From Hyphomicrobiaceae bacterium (GTDB taxonomy: Bacteria; Pseudomonadota; Alphaproteobacteria; Rhizobiales; Hyphomicrobiaceae), in the NCBI GenBank assembly GCA_025359185.1, contig JANYHF010000064.1:1-64000 (forward strand): a stretch of DNA of 64,000 nucleotides, in the 5' to 3' direction. Position numbers and translations under genes: made by a program. The notes under the pieces are model-generated. The model did no database searches. It was given only the letters and a program-made list of their open reading frames with translations, and was not told the DNA's origin. Position 1 is the stretch's first letter. Every line of letters starts with the position of its first letter. Positions 8,442 to 15,895 of the stretch are shown here, piece after piece.

Positions 8442-8725
8442 TGTTCAACAAGGGCTTTGGCAGCCATGATGTCGTCCGCCTGCGTGCTTTTCGTTTCACC
8501 GCACAAGAGCAGCACCAGGACCAATCCTCGTTGCGCGAAGTAGACGCGATATCCGGGCCCGTGGCCGATCCGCAGTTCGCTGACGCCGTCACCAACCGGT
8601 TTCACATCCCCAGGGTTGCCGCCCCTCAGCCGGTCGATGCGGGAAAAAATCTTGGCGCGCGCTGTCTCGTCTCTCAGGCTGCGAACCCAGGTGGTGAATT
8701 CGTTCGTGCGCCGGATCTCGATCAT
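8429..8725 (-). CDS. RelE/ParE-superfamily toxin (HigB-like)
   Basis: A 98-residue protein starting MIEIRRTNEFTTWVRSLRD with ARAKIFSRIDRLRGGNPGDV, GVSELRIGHGPGYRVYF and a VLLLCGETKSTQADDI C-terminus: the addiction-module killer-protein family, ribosome-dependent mRNA interferases in characterised members. The frame is open much further upstream (8929), but that extension is Arg/Ala junk over the tandem repeat; the ATG at 8723-8725 gives family length. It is the first gene of a two-gene TA operon. The short palindrome TTGCA-AG-TGCAA at 8754-8765, about 30 bp upstream, could be an operator. Confidence 0.87.
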   Translation of the reverse strand: MIEIRRTNEFTTWVRSLRDETARAKIFSRIDRLRGGNPGDVKPVGDGVSELRIGHGPGYRVYFAQRGLVLVLLLCGETKSTQADDIMAAKALVEQWKD

Positions 8726-8820
8726 ATCGAAACGTAGCGTAAAAGCGACGAAATTGCAAGTGCAACGCAGCCGATGGTGGCGAGTTAGGGTCACACGGAC
8801 GGTCCCGGCGCGCCTCCACC

Positions 8821-8868
8821 GCACGGCCAGCGGCACGCACGGCCAGCGGCACGCACGGCCAGCGGCCC
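8821..8868. repeat. 16-bp tandem repeat, three copies
   Basis: Units 8821-8836 and 8837-8852 are identical (gcacggccagcggcac) and 8853-8868 differs only near its end. It lies in the 200-bp gap between the divergent toxin operon and the diol dehydratase gene, 60 bp before the dehydratase start. Copy number of such arrays can vary by slippage. Confidence 0.9.
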
Positions 8869-8928
8869 TTGACGCCCGGCCTCTCCACCCGCACTCTGAG
8901 TGTCCGCACCCCGCCCGCGAGGCCAGCA

Positions 8929-11208
8929 ATGCCTGCCGACTCCACTCCTTCCCCCAACCGCTGGAAGCGCTTTTCCGATTGGGACGAGCGGCCGTTGCGG
9001 CTGGATAAGTTCGCCGTCGAGGATGCGGCGCATGGGTTTTCGGCGTTTTCGTCGCCCAACGACGCCAAGCCGGGCGTGATCATCGAGGCTGGGCGCGTCG
9101 CCTCGATGGACGGAGTCGAAGCAAAAGACTTCGACATGATCGACAGCTTCATCGCGCATTACCACCTCGACCCGGCGGTCGCGCCCGCCGCCATGGCCAT
9201 GCCGTCGTTGGAGCTGGCGCGGATGCTGGTCGATATGACCGTGCCGCGCGAAAAGCTCTGCCGCCTCGCCCATGGGCTGACGCCGGCAAAACTCGCCGAG
9301 ACGGTCTCGCATCTGTCCTCGATGGAAATCGCGTTTGCCTATTCCAAGATGCGGGCGCGCAAAACGCCGGGCAACCAAGCGCATGTGACCAACGCCAAGG
9401 ATGATCCCTTACAACTTGCAGCAGATGCAGCGACGGCCGTGGCCTTCGGGTTCGATGAGATCGAGACCACGATGCGGGTTGCCCGCAATGCCTGGGCCAA
9501 TGCGCTGGCCTGCGCGGTTGGGGCGAGCGTGGGGCGGTGGGGTACGCTGTTTCAGTGTGCGTCCGAAGAAGCCGAGGAACTGCGTATCGGCATGGCGGGT
9601 TTTACCTCTTATGCCGAAACGGTGTCCGTGTACGGCACGGAACGCGCGTTCATCGATGGCGACGACACGCCGTGGTCAAAGGCGTTCCTGGCCGCCGCCT
9701 ATGCCTCGCGCGGAATAAAAATGCGCTGCACCTCGGGCGCCGGGTCCGAGCTGTTGATGGGGTTCCACGAGGCCAAATCGCTGCTCTATCTGGAGGCGCG
9801 GTGCCTGTGCCTGCAACGAGCGATGGGCGTGCAGGGTACACAGAACGGCGGCATCGACGGCGCGCCGGTCACGGCAACAGTGCCGTCAGGCGTGCGCGAG
9901 CTGATGGCGGAGAACCTGATCGCGGTGTGGCTGGATCTGGAATGCGCCTCGGGCAACGATGCGCGCACGTCGGAATCGGAGATCCGGGTTGGTGCCAAGA
10001 TACTCCCTTACCTGATCGGCGGGTCGGACCTGATCTGCTCCGGCTTCGGATCGATTTTGAAATACGATAATTCATTCAATCCCTCGCTGTTCAATGGCGA
10101 GGAGATGGAGGACTACCTCGTCTTGCAACGCGATTTCGAGGCCGATGGCGGGCTGACACCGGTGGAAGAGTCGCGTGTGCTGGAGCTGCGGCGGCGCGCG
10201 GTGGAGGCTCTTTCTGCGGTGATGGAAGAGCTTGGGCTGGGTGCGCCGACAGCCGCCATGAAGGCGAGCGTGGTAGCGGCGTCAGGTTCGGAAGAAACAG
10301 CCAGTTTTTGGCCGCGCGATGTGGCTGGCATCAGCGCGGCGATCCAGGACAATGGCGTGTCCGTCATCGATGTGATCAAGGCGCTTGCCGTGCGCGGCTT
10401 CCGGGAGGAGGCCGGGAATTTGCTCCGTATCGTGAAGCTGCGCGTATCGGGCGACTACTTGCAAACCTCGGCCGTGGTCCGCGATGGCAAGATCTTGTCA
10501 GCGATCAATGATCCCAACGATTATTTGGGACCCGGCAGCGGCTATCGTCTGACGGCAGCGCGTAAGCAGCAGATTGCGGGCATCCGCGATGTGCTCGATC
10601 GCGACGAGGTGATGCGGGCAGAGAGTGTGCACCGGCCGGGCGAAGCGGTGAAAATCAGCTATCGCACCATGGGACCGGCGGCAGTGGGAACGGACAAACG
10701 CGAGGTGGTGATCGGCGTATCGCCAGCGTTTGGCGTAAAACTGTTCCGCACGGTGGCGGGTCATCCGCTGTCGGAGTTATTGAAAGTGCTGACCGAGGGC
10801 ATCCGTGAAAAGGGCGGCGTGCCGCGTATCGTACGTATGCGTCATACAGCTGATACGTCATTCCTTGGGCTGAGTGCGGCGCGGCTGTCGGGTTCCGGCG
10901 TCGGCATCGGCATCCAGGCCAAAGGCACGGCCGTCATTCATCATAGGGACCGGCTGCCGCATAACAACCTCGAACTCTTCAGCAATTCGCCGATCACGAC
11001 GCTCGCCCACTACCGCCGCATGGGCGAAAATGCGGCCATCTACGCCCATGGCGAGATGCCCGAGCCGGTGGTGGTGCCAACCATGGGGCAGGCGCTCGGC
11101 TCGCGGCACCATGCCCGTGTGGCGCTGATCTACGCGATTGACACAGAGCTGACGGAAGATGGGGCGTCGCCGGAGGAGATTGAGGTAACGTGGCTGGGAG
11201 GGGAGTGA
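8929..11208 (+). CDS. B12-dependent diol/glycerol dehydratase, fused large and medium subunits
   Basis: A protein of about 759 residues. Residues 1 to about 560 match PduC/DhaB large subunit: QAHVTNAKDDPLQLAADAA (active-site His), YAETVSVYGTE, DGDDTPWSKAFLAAAYASRG, GVQGTQNGG and DLECASGND. From about 575 to the end is a medium subunit (PduD): VVIGVSPAFGVKLFRTVAGH, SGSGVGIGIQAKGTAVIHH and HNNLELFSNSPITTL. The enzyme uses adenosylcobalamin radicals to dehydrate 1,2-diols or glycerol to aldehydes. The start is ATG 8929, after a GAGG site; the frame is open to 8869. The small subunit follows after 19 bp. No reactivase, microcompartment shell, aldehyde dehydrogenase or B12 riboswitch is visible nearby. 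Confidence 0.93.
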   Translation: MPADSTPSPNRWKRFSDWDERPLRLDKFAVEDAAHGFSAFSSPNDAKPGVIIEAGRVASMDGVEAKDFDMIDSFIAHYHLDPAVAPAAMAMPSLELARMLVDMTVPREKLCRLAHGLTPAKLAETVSHLSSMEIAFAYSKMRARKTPGNQAHVTNAKDDPLQLAADAATAVAFGFDEIETTMRVARNAWANALACAVGASVGRWGTLFQCASEEAEELRIGMAGFTSYAETVSVYGTERAFIDGDDTPWSKAFLAAAYASRGIKMRCTSGAGSELLMGFHEAKSLLYLEARCLCLQRAMGVQGTQNGGIDGAPVTATVPSGVRELMAENLIAVWLDLECASGNDARTSESEIRVGAKILPYLIGGSDLICSGFGSILKYDNSFNPSLFNGEEMEDYLVLQRDFEADGGLTPVEESRVLELRRRAVEALSAVMEELGLGAPTAAMKASVVAASGSEETASFWPRDVAGISAAIQDNGVSVIDVIKALAVRGFREEAGNLLRIVKLRVSGDYLQTSAVVRDGKILSAINDPNDYLGPGSGYRLTAARKQQIAGIRDVLDRDEVMRAESVHRPGEAVKISYRTMGPAAVGTDKREVVIGVSPAFGVKLFRTVAGHPLSELLKVLTEGIREKGGVPRIVRMRHTADTSFLGLSAARLSGSGVGIGIQAKGTAVIHHRDRLPHNNLELFSNSPITTLAHYRRMGENAAIYAHGEMPEPVVVPTMGQALGSRHHARVALIYAIDTELTEDGASPEEIEVTWLGGE

Positions 11209-11227
11209 TGGCTCATGGTGGCGCTCC

Positions 11228-11656
11228 GTGAATAATCCCAAACTCACAGCGGCCGACTATCCGTTGGCGGAGAAACGGCCGGAACTGATCACCGGCGCGC
11301 GTGGAAAACGGCTGGACGAGATCACGTTGGATGCAGTGCTGGCGGATGCGGTGACGCTGGAGGACTTACGCATCACAGCGCATGCCCTGCTCCAGCAGGG
11401 CGAAATCTCCGCCGCCGCTGGCCGGCCAACGCTGCAAGAGAACTTCGCCCGCGCCGCCGATCTTGTCGCCGTTCCGCAAGACACCATCATGCGGGTGTAC
11501 GAACTGCTCCGCCCCGGCCGCGCCAAAGGCAAAGACGATCTGCTCGCCGCCGCCCGCGAGTTGCGTGAGACGTACAAAGCTGAACGCATGGCCGCGTTCG
11601 TGGAGGAAGCCGCCGAGGTTTACGACGCACGCGGCCTGTTCAAGCGGCGGTTTTAG
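11228..11656 (+). CDS. Diol/glycerol dehydratase small subunit
   Basis: A 142-residue PduE/DhaE-type small subunit: LTAADYPLAEKRPELITGARGK at the N-terminus, LDEITLDAVLADAVTLEDLR, then GRPTLQENFARAADLVAVP and a helical RPGRAKGKDDLLAAARELR segment. In the family it caps the (alpha beta gamma)2 heterohexamer. It starts with GTG at 11228 and ends 2 bp before the hydrolase gene, showing an operon. No unusual residues seen. Confidence 0.93.
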   Translation: MNNPKLTAADYPLAEKRPELITGARGKRLDEITLDAVLADAVTLEDLRITAHALLQQGEISAAAGRPTLQENFARAADLVAVPQDTIMRVYELLRPGRAKGKDDLLAAARELRETYKAERMAAFVEEAAEVYDARGLFKRRF

Positions 11657-11658
11657 AA

Positions 11659-12363
11659 ATGGCTAGCCAAATGTCCTGGAAATCCGATTTCGTCTCTCTC
11701 TACTACGACGGAGCGCCTGAGCCCGCCGACCCGATCCTCACGCGCTCCGATACCGCGCTGCTTATCATCGACGTGCAGAACACCTATCTCGCCCGGCCAG
11801 ACCGCGCGACGCTCTCACCCGAAGACCAGCGCCGCTACGATTTGTGGACGCCGTTCCATGCGCGGATGCACAGCCAGGTCATCCCGCGCACAGCCCGGCT
11901 TCTGGCCGAATTCCGCGCGCGGAAGATGGAGTGCCTGTTCGCGCGCATCGCTTGCCATACCGTGGATGGGCGCGACCGGTCGCTGTCGCAAAAGCTCCCA
12001 GGCTGGAACAACCTGCTGCTGCCCAAAAGCGAACAACCCTCGCAGCTGGTGCCAGAGCTGGCGCCGATGGGTGACGAGATCGTCGTCACCAAAACCACTG
12101 ACAGTGCGCTGACGGGGACCAACCTCAGGCTGATCCTCACCAATCTCGGCATCAAAACCGTCGTCTGCGCCGGCATTTTCACTGACCAATGCATCTCCTC
12201 GACGGTGCGCAGTCTCGCCGATGAGAGTTTTGGCGTCATCGTTGCGGAGGATTGCTGCGCCGCAGCATCGGACGCGCTGCACGCCCAGGAGCTGGCGATC
12301 ATCAACCGCATTTATTGCAGCGTGATGAGTTCGGCGGAGTTGACGGAGTATTTGCCGGCTTGA
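11659..12363 (+). CDS. Isochorismatase-fold cysteine hydrolase
   Basis: A 234-residue cysteine hydrolase of the isochorismatase-like superfamily. The predicted triad is the Asp in LLIIDVQNTY (about residue 37), the Lys in VVTKTTDSALTGT (about 145) and the Cys in AGIFTDQCISSTV (about 177); the cis-peptide-type G(I/V)xTxxC loop is present. Members hydrolyse amides (nicotinamide, ureidoacrylate, N-carbamoyl amines) or isochorismate; which applies here is not known. It overlaps closely with the dehydratase small-subunit gene and precedes an APC permease, suggesting a shared catabolic role for a nitrogen-containing substrate. This last point is inference. Confidence 0.85.
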   Translation: MASQMSWKSDFVSLYYDGAPEPADPILTRSDTALLIIDVQNTYLARPDRATLSPEDQRRYDLWTPFHARMHSQVIPRTARLLAEFRARKMECLFARIACHTVDGRDRSLSQKLPGWNNLLLPKSEQPSQLVPELAPMGDEIVVTKTTDSALTGTNLRLILTNLGIKTVVCAGIFTDQCISSTVRSLADESFGVIVAEDCCAAASDALHAQELAIINRIYCSVMSSAELTEYLPA

Positions 12364-12507
12364 CGCCCGGATGCGCCCACTGGTCAAGCCTCTGCAACTC
12401 CCGTACAATCCTGCGAATCGGGTAGCGATAAACCCGGACGCATGAGTTGTGTCAATGTGAGGAAATGGCCGCCCCCTGATGGTGGCCGCAATCGGGGAGA
12501 AACCGAA

Positions 12508-14076
12508 GTGAGCCAGACGCTATCCAAAACGAGCGCAGGCGCGCCCGAAGACTACGACGTCAACAAAATGAAGGACGTCGATAAACTGCATTCGCGGGCG
12601 ATTGGCCTCGTCGGCGTGCTGTTCCTGACCGTGACCGGGGCAGCCCCGATCTCGGCCATGCTCGGCAACGTGCCGTTTGGCGCGGGCAGTGGCAACGGCC
12701 AATACATCCCCGCCGCATTCCTGTTGGCCACCATCGTCCTCACCATCTTCTCGGTTGGTTATGCCGCGATGGCGGGCAAGGTATCGTCCGTCGGCGGCTT
12801 CTATTCCTTCATCAGCCATGGCCTTGGCCGCGAAATCGGTCTGGCCGCCGGCCTGACGTCGCTGGTCGCCTACAGCCTGTTCGAAGCCTCCCTGTACGGA
12901 TTGTTTGCCTCGTTCGGCCACGACGATTTCAAGCTCTGGTTCGGCGTTGATATCCCTTGGGTCTATTTCGCACTGTTCGCTGTCGTCATGGCCTCGATCC
13001 TCTCCTATTTCGACGTCAAGATCTCGTCGGCCATTCTCGGCATCGCGCTGATTGCCGAAGTGCTGATCCTTTTGGTGTTCGACTTCGGCGTGTTCGGCAA
13101 AGGCTCCAGCGCCGTGCATATCGACGGCAACGCGCTGAACGTATTCAACGTTCTCACCGATGTCGCCGCGCATAAGACGGCGGACGGCAAGGATATCGCG
13201 GCGGGCGCGGCCATTGTCGGCGTGTTCATGGCCTTCTGGTCGTGGGTGGGTTTCGAAATGGCGCCCAACTATGCCGAGGAATCACGCGACCCCAAGCGGA
13301 TCGTTCCGCTGTCGCTGTATTGCTCGGTGATCGCGCTTGGTGTGTTCTACACCCTCACCAGCTGGGCGGCCGTATCGGCTTACCCCAACAACGATGCGAT
13401 GCTGCTGGCGGCACAGAGCGACTCGGGCAACTTCTTCACCGCGCCCTTGGCGACGCTGGTAGGCCCAACCGCCGCAAGCATCATGCGTGTGCTGATCCTG
13501 ACCAGCTCGTTCGCCTGCGGCATGGCCTTCCACAACACCACAGCGCGCTATTTCTACTCGCTGGCGCGTGAGGGTGTGCTGCCATCTGGCCTCGCCAAGA
13601 CGCATGAAACTTTCAAAAGTCCCTACGTCGGCTCAATCGTGCAGTCGGCCTTCGCAGCCCTCTGGATCGTTCTGTTCCTGGTCTTCCTGCCGGTGCCCAA
13701 GGATACCGACTACAACAACTTCCAAGCCTATGTCGGCCTCTACACCATGCTGGCCGTGCTCGGTACGATGTTGATCCTGGTCCTGCAAGCCACCGTCTCG
13801 CTGGCGATCATCTTCTACTTCCAGGCCAATCATCCCGAAGATGCGCACTGGTTCCAGACGTTGCTCTGCCCGATCATTGCGCTGATCTCGCAGACGTTTC
13901 TGGTCTACGTTCTGGTCAAGAACATACCCGTCATCGGCGGCACGGCGACGTTCTTTACCTGGATCCCTGTGATTGGCCTCGCTGTCATTGTGATCGGCCT
14001 GGTCTGGGGCTTCATCGTGCGCTTCGCGGCGCCCGACACCTACGCCCGCATTGGCCGCATCGTGAACGACGGCTAG
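12508..14076 (+). CDS. APC-family amino acid/amine permease
   Basis: About 522 residues with some 12 hydrophobic segments. The first segment, IGLVGVLFLTVTGAAPISAM, carries the glycine-rich unwound region typical of APC transporters, and GFEMAPNYAEESRDPKRIVP is the conserved loop after TM6. It imports amino acids, amines or related compounds by proton or ion coupling; substrate unknown. The GTG at 12508, with GGGGAGA 7 bp upstream, is preferred over 12442. It is the last gene of the dehydratase-hydrolase-permease run (145-bp gap); a dispersed repeat follows. Confidence 0.88.
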   Translation: MSQTLSKTSAGAPEDYDVNKMKDVDKLHSRAIGLVGVLFLTVTGAAPISAMLGNVPFGAGSGNGQYIPAAFLLATIVLTIFSVGYAAMAGKVSSVGGFYSFISHGLGREIGLAAGLTSLVAYSLFEASLYGLFASFGHDDFKLWFGVDIPWVYFALFAVVMASILSYFDVKISSAILGIALIAEVLILLVFDFGVFGKGSSAVHIDGNALNVFNVLTDVAAHKTADGKDIAAGAAIVGVFMAFWSWVGFEMAPNYAEESRDPKRIVPLSLYCSVIALGVFYTLTSWAAVSAYPNNDAMLLAAQSDSGNFFTAPLATLVGPTAASIMRVLILTSSFACGMAFHNTTARYFYSLAREGVLPSGLAKTHETFKSPYVGSIVQSAFAALWIVLFLVFLPVPKDTDYNNFQAYVGLYTMLAVLGTMLILVLQATVSLAIIFYFQANHPEDAHWFQTLLCPIIALISQTFLVYVLVKNIPVIGGTATFFTWIPVIGLAVIVIGLVWGFIVRFAAPDTYARIGRIVNDG

Positions 14077-14086
14077 GGCCACGCTC

Positions 14087-14203
14087 GTCATCCCGCGCGC
14101 GGCGCAGCATCCTTCATGGTGCGCCACAGTCCCGGGACCTTATGGCGGCTCCCGGATCAGCACTGCACCATGAAGACTGCTGCAGTGCATCCGGGATGAC
14201 GCG
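14087..14203. repeat. Dispersed intergenic repeat (GTCATCCCG family)
   Basis: GTCATCCCG at 14087 opens the first half, and CCGGGATGACGCG closing at 14203 ends the inverted second half. It matches the copy at 40993-41136 across most of its length, with an ACCATGAAG...CTGCAG hairpin in the middle. It lies between the convergent permease and DUF1150 genes. Confidence 0.8.
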
Positions 14204-14206
14204 CAC

Positions 14207-14234
14207 AAAAAAGGCCGGGATCGCTCCCAGCCTT
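14207..14234 (-). terminator. Rho-independent terminator of hsp20-DUF1150
   Basis: Read on the minus strand: AAAGGCTGGGA, a 4-base loop, then TCCCGGCCTTT followed by a run of T. The stem has one mismatch. It lies 32 bp after the DUF1150 stop codon. The plus strand also has a stem but no T-run. Confidence 0.8.
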
Positions 14235-14265
14235 TGACTATTCAGCGTCAGCTTTCAGCGCAAAC

Positions 14266-14538
14266 TCAATGCAGCCGGGCGATCTGCAACTCGTCGTCCA
14301 TGGCGTGGCTCATGGCGGCCTGCATACTGTCGGTCAGCGCCAATGGCGTGCCATCGGCGGCATGGAGCGCGAACAGCGCGATGCCCTTGGGGATGCCCTG
14401 GATCGCCGGGAACATCTTGCCCGCTTCGGCCGTGGTCATCTGCTTGATATACGCGACATGCCCATCGCCCAGCTGGGCCAATTCGACGGCGCTGATATCG
14501 ATGGGATCGGCCACGGCAACCTTAGCTTGCTTGTTCAT
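14266..14538 (-). CDS. DUF1150 protein, Hsp20 partner gene
   Basis: A 90-residue protein. Residues 17-90 (VELAQLGDGHVAYIKQMT ... FALHAADGTPLALTDS) match DUF1150, a small alphaproteobacterial family regularly encoded directly after an hsp20 gene. Function is unknown; the pairing suggests a role linked to heat-shock aggregates or a cofactor of the small heat-shock protein. It has an AGGTG ribosome site 5 bp before the ATG and its own terminator. The 119-bp gap to hsp20 contains small inverted repeats (CCGTTC/GAACGG near 14560). Confidence 0.88.
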   Translation of the reverse strand: MNKQAKVAVADPIDISAVELAQLGDGHVAYIKQMTTAEAGKMFPAIQGIPKGIALFALHAADGTPLALTDSMQAAMSHAMDDELQIARLH

Positions 14539-14657
14539 CTGACACCTCGTGGTGTTACCCGTTCACTTCGAACGGTAGCATGACTTAAGAACGCTGAACG
14601 GGAGCTGACTGGACGTTCAGAACGGCATTTCGTCGCGTTTACTTTTGCAGTCACGCT

Positions 14658-15110
14658 CTATCCCCGGCTGCTGATCGTAATCTTACGTAAAAGGCGCTCG
14701 GGCTCGGGACGCACAAGGTCGATCGCCAACAGCCCATTGTCGAGGTTCGCCGATTGCACCTCGATGCCATCCGCCAGCACGAATGTTCGCTGGAATTGCC
14801 GGGCCGCGATGCCGCGATGCAGATAGGTGCGGGACTTGTCATCGTCCTGCTTGCCACGGATGGTGAGCGTGCTGTCCTCAACCGCGATATCGAGCTGGTC
14901 GCGCGTGAAGCCGGCGACGGCAAGCGTGATGCGCAGGATTTCGGACTTGGCATGGCCGTTGGCAGCGCCATTGCGCGACGGTGCCGCAACACGCTCGATA
15001 TTGTAAGGCGGGTAGTTGTCGCCGGGCGTCTTGGCCCACCGCTCCAACAGCCGCTCCACATCGTCGAAGCCCAGCAGCAGCGGGCTAGTCAATTGGCTCA
15101 CGCGCGTCAT
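14658..15110 (-). CDS. Hsp20 / alpha-crystallin small heat-shock protein (IbpA-like)
   Basis: A 150-residue ATP-independent holdase that binds unfolding proteins in the cytosol. The alpha-crystallin domain covers about 35-130: YPPYNIERVAA, ILRITLAVAGFTRDQLDI (class A rhizobial sHsp motif), LTIRGKQ, YLHRGIAARQFQRTFVLADGI and the closing GLLAIDLVRPEPE. The ATG at 15110 has AGGAG only 4 bp away, and that site is predicted to be sequestered in a hairpin. A heat-shock-like promoter lies about 110 bp upstream. Operon with DUF1150. Confidence 0.94.
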   Translation of the reverse strand: MTRVSQLTSPLLLGFDDVERLLERWAKTPGDNYPPYNIERVAAPSRNGAANGHAKSEILRITLAVAGFTRDQLDIAVEDSTLTIRGKQDDDKSRTYLHRGIAARQFQRTFVLADGIEVQSANLDNGLLAIDLVRPEPERLLRKITISSRG

Positions 15111-15115
15111 AAGAC

Positions 15116-15141
15116 TCCTGTCCTTGCAAAAAGCGACAAGA
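15116..15141 (-). promoter_or_regulatory. Candidate ROSE-like RNA thermometer over the hsp20 RBS
   Basis: In the transcript the 7-nt arm UCUUGUC (15141-15135) can pair with GACAGGA (15122-15116, one G-U pair) across a 12-nt loop, burying most of the AGGAG Shine-Dalgarno just before the hsp20 AUG. A GC-rich hairpin region (GGGGCGCCCC, GGGGTCCCC) lies just upstream in the roughly 100-nt leader. Rhizobial small heat-shock genes are known to use ROSE thermometers of this layout. No folding was computed. Confidence 0.5.
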
Positions 15142-15222
15142 CGGTCGGGGACCCCTTGGGGCGCCCCTGCCGCCGCATCTCCCGGAATGGGCAGACGCAG
15201 TGGGTTTGCAGTTCAAGTGATG

Positions 15223-15250
15223 ATATGGTGCCGCATCGGTCCGATTCAAG
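15223..15250 (-). promoter_or_regulatory. Candidate sigma-32 promoter of hsp20
   Basis: On the minus strand CTTGAA (15250-15245) and CCATAT (15228-15223) are 16 bp apart, close to the heat-shock pattern. It lies immediately after the stop of the upstream ATPase gene and would give a leader of about 100 nt. Confidence 0.5.
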
Positions 15251-15256
15251 CCACGT

Positions 15257-15889
15257 CTAAATGCGAATAATGGGGCCGCCCGCTGCCGCCGCATCAGCTT
15301 CGTCATGGGTTACGAGAAGACCGGGCAGTTTGCGTTCGCGCAAGCGGTCGAAGACGTACGAGCGGACGTCGCCCTTGAGGGTGGCATCGAGCTTGGAGAA
15401 CGGCTCGTCGAGAAGCACCGCCGAAGGCTCGGAGAGGAGAAGGCGCATCAGGGCGACGCGGGCCTTCTGGCCGCCTGAGAGCGTCGCGGGATCGCGGGTG
15501 CCAAAACCCTCTAGCCCCGCCTGCTCCAGCGCGGCGGCAGCGCGGGCGCGGCGGTCGGGGACGCCGGGCGGTACGCCAAAGAGCAGGTTGCCTGCGACCG
15601 ACAGATGGGGAAACAACATCGGATCCTGGAACAACAGGCCGATGCGGCGGCGTTCGGGCGGCAGGTGCGTCACGTCCATGCCGTCGAGGATGATCCGGCC
15701 TGCGGCGGAAAAGGCGGGCTCCAGAAACCCGGCGGCAAACGCCAGCAACGTGGATTTGCCTGATCCCGATGGCCCCATAATGGTCAGCACTTCGCCTGGA
15801 CTGACAGAGGCATCAACGCTGAGCAGCTCTCGGCCTGCCAGCGACAGGCGCACATTTTCCAGCCGCAGGCCCCGTTCCATCACGTTCAC
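15257..15889 (-). CDS. ABC transporter ATP-binding protein, YnjD-like
   Basis: A 210-residue ATPase: Walker A GPSGSGKST (about 39-47), the Q-loop in RIGLLFQDPMLFPHL, signature LSGGQKARVAL, Walker B AVLLDEPFSKLD and the switch His in VTHDEADA. It energises uptake with the adjacent two-domain permease. It begins at GTG 15889 or ATG 15880, only 6 or 15 bp after the permease stop, so it is coupled. The C-terminus is short, ending just after the H-loop, as in YnjD-type proteins. Substrate unknown. Confidence 0.9.
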   Translation of the reverse strand: MNVMERGLRLENVRLSLAGRELLSVDASVSPGEVLTIMGPSGSGKSTLLAFAAGFLEPAFSAAGRIILDGMDVTHLPPERRRIGLLFQDPMLFPHLSVAGNLLFGVPPGVPDRRARAAAALEQAGLEGFGTRDPATLSGGQKARVALMRLLLSEPSAVLLDEPFSKLDATLKGDVRSYVFDRLRERKLPGLLVTHDEADAAAAGGPIIRI

Positions 15890-15895
15890 AACCGT

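Noticed and set aside
8726-8928. Cobalamin riboswitch upstream of the diol dehydratase
   Set aside because: The gap is only 200 bp, partly tandem repeat, and no B12-box-like sequence was seen.
8929-14076. Propanediol/ethanolamine microcompartment
   Set aside because: No BMC shell, PduL/PduP or reactivase genes are present in the neighbourhood.
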